Part shown: piece by piece, positions 60,007-64,000 of the stretch | Position numbering within the stretch: the first letter of the stretch is position 1 | Layout of the letters: every line of letters starts with the position of its first letter | NCBI GenBank assembly: GCA_037043015.1 | Contig: CM073328.1 | Span: 3,583,409-3,647,408 of the forward strand | Length of the DNA: 64,000 bases | Direction of reading: 5' to 3' | Source of the DNA: Bryum argenteum | Taxonomy: Eukaryota > Streptophyta > Bryopsida > Bryales > Bryaceae | The notes under the pieces: model-generated | What the model was told of the DNA's origin: nothing | Database searches by the model: none | What the model saw: only the letters and a program-made list of their open reading frames with translations | Position numbers and translations under genes: made by a program

Positions 60007-63000
60007 ATGGATACCGAAATTGAAGAGGTGAAGCAAGAGATCGGGAAAGTGGAGCAAGAGATCGGGAAAGTGGAGCAAGAGATCGGGAAAGTGGAGCAAG
60101 AGATCGGGAAAGTGGAGCAAGAGATCGGGAAAGTGGAGCAAGAGATTGGGCATGTGGAACGACTACTAACGACGGCTGACGAAGATGCCGAGGTCGCTTA
60201 TCTGCGGAAAAAGGAGGAGCAGCTGCGGAAAGAGAAGGAGCAGCTGCGGAAAGAGAAGGAGCAGCTGCGGGAAGAGAAGCTGATGGTACTCAAAACTTCC
60301 ACTTCAGGTATGAGCACTGTCGTGACTTCTTTCTGTTTTCATCGCCCTAGGATTGAATTTTGTAACCGTTGTTTGTGATCCCCTTCTGTAATTTTGGGCG
60401 TACAGATTTCGGAGCTTCATCTTCGGTTCAGGGTTTAGGGGTTAGGGTTGTCTTTCTTGGTTCATCCACAACCTGACACTGGGATTTGAGTGCTAGAGCT
60501 TCTCCCAATTATTTTCATGGTTCTCTCTTCTCCTCGCAGTGCCCCCGACTGTTCGTGTCACGCTGCGTTTTGTCTACTTTAGGGTTTCGTTTGGCTGCAG
60601 GGATGTTTTCATCCCCTTTTGACCAAGTACCCGACTGTTCCATAGCCGGTTCTATGTTGTGGAATTAAGTGAACCTTGTTGTGGATCATTTGGTAGCGAT
60701 GTGCCCGTAGCTTGGAGAGTGAAGGGGAAGCGAGTTTCGTCCTTGGCTAGCTTCTACGTTTATGTTCATTCTGTTCATGTCATGATAGTCTCCTCACCGG
60801 AGTGATTATGAGATGACAGGAGACAACGTTTGGTGTATGATTCGTGTAAGAATTAGAAGGAAATGCTGTGCAGAGTAATATTTCTGTTTTGCTTTTTCAA
60901 GTCTATTGTGAACTTTAGACTTTGAATCGCTTACCTGGTGATTTGGTCCCAATCTGCTGTTATGTTGCTCTTTTCCATTGGCGCATCACGGGCAGTGCTC
61001 TGATCCTCTCCTCTAATTACTGTCTTTCCTTCCGAGTTGCATCTTATGCCTTGGAAAAACGACTGTAACCACGGCTGCTTGTCATGCTGATAATCTAACT
61101 TGGGGGCAGAGTTGCTAAATCCACACTTTGAACTGAACCCGGTCTTAAGGAATGCACGTATGGTACTGGTCCTCCACTGCACACCCCATTAACACCAAAT
61201 CTGAGCCAAGGGTTTAGGGTTTTAGGGTCTAGTGTTTTCGGTGATGATTGTTGCATTGGACTCTCTTCTTGGTAGCTAGGGTTTGTCTAATGCTTGGCTA
61301 ATGAATTCTCATGGTATTTCTCCTGTGTTTCGTTGTTAGGTCTGCCAGTTCCAGAGGGAGAGCCAATGATTCTGTGTTTATTTTTTGCCTTTCCTTGCCT
61401 TTGCCTTGCGTGTATGGTCTTGATAATTAGGGTTTCACTCCCTTTTATGCCTTGATTTTGAAATCTCAGTATATTTTCTACATGCAGCTGCTCTGCTCTC
61501 TGATGAGATGAGATCGAATTACAGATGTTAAGTGGTAGTCCCTGTAGGTCGTGGTTTAGGGTTTGTGAGTCGCACCGGCGGGCCTCCGGGCGGCGCGACC
61601 CACTGTCCCGATTTTAGCTGGGGGGAGTCCCTAAACCAGATTTTGTCCCGGCTCTAGATTGGTTGGAGTTTTTGTGGGTTGCGGAGCCCAGTGTCCCGCG
61701 TGATCATGGGCTGATGAGTCCCTCGCCGCGGCTGGGGGCGTGGTTGGACGTAGCCGCGATCGTCAGATAGTCAGCCTCCGGCAAGAAATTTGCAGTGTTC
61801 GGTCTGTGCAAGAAGCGCCGACATCGGCAGGTATGTAAGCTTAGCGAGAATCTGGATCCATGATCTGTGAGATGAATCTTGTGTGCTCTGGTATGCTTAC
61901 TTGTTGCATAGGGTATGCTTACTTATACTTGTGATAACATGCTTTTCTGGCGAACTGATCAATTGATTTCCTTATCAAAATCGGTATAGGGTTTAGGGCT
62001 ACTTGCCTTCGTAGATAGAATAAGCAGGTCTGTTAACGCAATGGTTTGTTATTTGGGAACGACGCGGCTCACTAGTTTGCGGAGCTGCCGCCAAGCTCTG
62101 CGGTAAGCATCACTAGTTTGTCTAACGGTCTTATCAGGTCGTATTCGAGTGAGTGAGAATGCACAATTTGGTTCGATGCCCAGAATGTGCGGACGTATGC
62201 ATATTTGTTGCTTAACACTCTTGTCTGATGTCTGTAGGCATCTTCTTGTACGATTCGTGATGGCCATTCATGAGTTATATTCTAGGAAGTCTTCATGACC
62301 GGTTTAGGGTTTAGTTTAGGGTTTAGCGTTTAATCTGTGCTTTCGCCTGGCTCCGAGTTTTTTTTTAAATTTTAAGTTTTTTAATGAATGTCTCACTTGT
62401 GCTTTCAATCTGTGCGTTATTTTGTGGTTCTCGTTGTTGCCACCTTAGAGCAATTCTTGTGGTGCGATTGATAGATATTTGAGGCTTCTCTGGAATCTTG
62501 ATAATTAGGGTTCGTTTAATCCACAGCTGGGAGTGAAATGTTAGCAGGCCTTGTTCTTGGCTGTATCCCAGGTGCGTCGTTCGCTTAGGGTTTTGAAGGA
62601 TTAATTTACATTATTGGCTACGGCTACTGTCAACCAGACAGTACGGTCGAATGTTGTTTTCTATGAAGCGTCTTCCTAAGAACTTCGTTTCTGTTTCCTT
62701 CTTTCAAGTTTTGGGAGGTAATGCTGAACAGAGTAATTTTTCTGTTTTGCTTTTTCAAGATTGTTTTGCATTTTGGGCTTTAAAACGTTTACTTGGTGAT
62801 TTTGGTCCCAATCTGCCGTTCCATGGGCGCTCTGTTCCATGGGCGAATTCTGCTGCAGTTTTGGCACGGACGACTGATGCTTGCTTGTAGGGATGGTTCG
62901 TGGCTGTATTCGGAGGGTTTGAAATCGTGCCAAATATGTAGTCTCCTAAACCGGAGTGATTATGACTTGCCACGAGACAACGTTGATGTGATTTGTGTAA

Positions 63001-64000
63001 AAAGTTTAGCATATTATTTTTGCAGTGCGAGAATTGCCATGGCCTAAACCCTAAACCTGTTTTCTTGGTTGTTTGATTGAATTTTGTGACCATCGTGTGT
63101 GATCCCCTTCTGTGCTCTTCTGTGCAGGACTGTCGTCAGGTGTTCCTGAAAAGCTCTTGCAGGAGTTGACAGAATACCTGGCTGAGCAGAAGGCGAAATC
63201 CAAATCGAAGAAATCAGTTCAGTTATCGTCTGTGACCCAGAATATTTGGGGTACTCTAGAACGGGAGGTAGGCTTGAAAATGATGTTCAAAGAGATTGAT
63301 TCTAATCCCAAGCACTTGAGTGATCTGCCTGCATTTGGTTGGGACGACAGGCAGGAGAGGTCACAGGCTGATAGATACATTCCTCACTTAAACAAGATAG
63401 CAAGTGGGCGGAAGTGGATGCTGATAGATGCTGCAAATAACCATCCAACCCTTCTATCAGGTTTTCTTGGTGGTTGGAATTTTAAAGGCACCACAGATGT
63501 GGCTTTTGTACATCGGATAGTACTCAAGTCTGATCCACGCCGTGGGTTGAAGTGTATCTTCGATCTGAAGAAAGATCTTCGAGGTGGTCGTGACAAGGCT
63601 ATTGTTCAGACTACGATTTGTCTTGTGATGGCTAACGTTCTTGCCCAGCAGTTCAGACCTTTTGCTGTTCTTACCGACCTTGATGATTTTTGGTCCTTAT
63701 ATTGGATGGATGGATCAACGATATGTTGGTATACTTTTGAGTCGAGGGCTAGTGCTGTTGGGTACATTGAGGAACTTTTGCAGGATTCCGACAACGACGA
63801 AATGGGAACTTCAGAGGCACTGGCAATTCATGCACGTCCACATGGTGAAGATGAAGGTGTAAAGAAGCGAAGGATGTATGAGCCTCCAGAGATGGATAAC
63901 TTGAAGGATTTGGTTGGTTTAATACCTGATGAAGAAATTCTGAGTGCTCGAGTTCAACTTAGCGTTCAGCAGCTTGAGAAGCTGCTGCACATACCCTTGT
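60007..64000 (+). CDS. Crinkler (CRN)-like protein, 3' end outside window
   Basis: Exon 1 is 60007-60307 and exon 2 starts at 63128 and is open to the window edge; the GT-AG junction keeps phase. Residues 8-49 are six heptads of the VEQEIGK type and residues 71-91 are three EQLRKEK heptads, together a long coiled coil. Then come SGVPEKLLQELTEYLAEQK and, further on, a segment with WNFKGTTDVAFV, CIFDLKKD, IVQTTICLVMANVLAQ and FAVLTDLDDFWSLYWM. The order of coiled coil, GTTD, (D/E)LKK, Q...AN and AVLTDL.D.W is that of CRN-type proteins described in chytrids, mycorrhizal fungi, oomycetes and some plants, whose C-terminal part belongs to the PD-(D/E)XK restriction-endonuclease-like fold. Likely active-site residues are the Asp of GTTD, Asp and Lys of DLKK and the following Gln. 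Function in plants is unknown; in pathogens such proteins act in host nuclei. A host gene or a past transfer are both possible. Confidence 0.75.
60028..60279 (+). repeat. 21-bp coding repeats encoding heptads
   Basis: Six 21-bp units (GTGGAGCAAGAGATCGGGAA type) run from 60028 to 60153. After a spacer, three different 21-bp units (GAGCAGCTGCGGAAAGAGAA type) run from 60217 to 60279. Because 21 bp is exactly one coiled-coil heptad, unit gain or loss keeps both the reading frame and the helical register. Confidence 0.95.
60308..63127 (+). other. 2.8-kb intron with duplicated ends and telomere-like runs
   Basis: The intron separates the CRN coiled coil from its nuclease-like domain. 60310-61000 and 62640-63127 share blocks in rearranged order: 'attttgt.accgt.gtgtgatccccttctgt', 'aatgctg..cagagtaat.tttctgttttgctttttcaag', 'ac.tggtgattt.ggtcccaatctgc', 'gtctcct.accggagtgattatga'. 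Telomere-like (TTTAGGG)-type strings occur near 60432, 61210 and 62305. A GC-rich block at 61570-61750 has no recognised gene. Short open frames inside are not convincing exons. Confidence 0.65.

Overview
The window looks like nuclear DNA of a land plant, probably a seedless lineage such as a bryophyte or lycophyte (an inference; the species cannot be fixed from the sequence). The evidence is a complete plant-type alpha-glucan, water dikinase with a plastid-type N-terminus, a complete GDP-mannose pyrophosphorylase A-type (KONJAC-like) gene, cytokinin-activating LOG gene copies, GT-AG introns of roughly 70-1000 bp, and TTTAGGG-type telomere-like runs inside one intron. Genes are sparse and lie in AT-rich DNA full of short non-autonomous transposons, tandem repeats and pseudogenes.

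0-9 kb has no intact gene. It holds families of small elements with TTAACCC...GGGTTAA ends, including two about 1 kb copies facing each other around a third element, a tRNA-derived SINE nested in one of them with a 15-bp target-site duplication, and a 159-bp MITE with TAA target duplications. 9-23.6 kb holds three decayed pieces: a minus-strand transposon-like gene of the DUF7869 type, a frameshifted and partly duplicated fragment of VPS54, and a 4.2-kb frameshifted open region of unknown family on the plus strand. A shared 17-mer and an inverted 13-mer near 8.9 kb and 23.4-23.6 kb may mark the ends of one large element.

24.0-29.4 kb is the GMPPA/KONJAC-like gene (15 coding exons, 419 aa). 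Its first intron carries tandem units that each repeat an exon-2-like splice acceptor. 31.4-37.7 kb is a 1.9-kb-arm inverted duplication of a LOG gene. Both copies carry the same nonsense codon in place of a conserved Trp, and each has its own further lesions. 38-45 kb is repeats again.

45-56.7 kb is the GWD1-like gene. It has 31 coding exons, all joining in phase to 1410 aa, and a long, internally repeated 5' leader. Then come a minisatellite, tRNA-Leu(CAG), tRNA-Lys(UUU), a Copia gag remnant and a GC-rich island. The window ends inside a Crinkler-like (CRN) gene: a heptad coiled coil encoded by exact 21-bp DNA repeats, spliced over a 2.8-kb intron to a PD-(D/E)XK nuclease-like domain.

The intact genes point to ordinary housekeeping: GWD phosphorylates starch for its turnover in plastids, and GMPPA supports or regulates GDP-mannose supply for cell walls and ascorbate. 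The most unusual items are the CRN-like gene, the LOG inverted duplication, the TTAA-ended element families and the possible 14.7-kb composite element.
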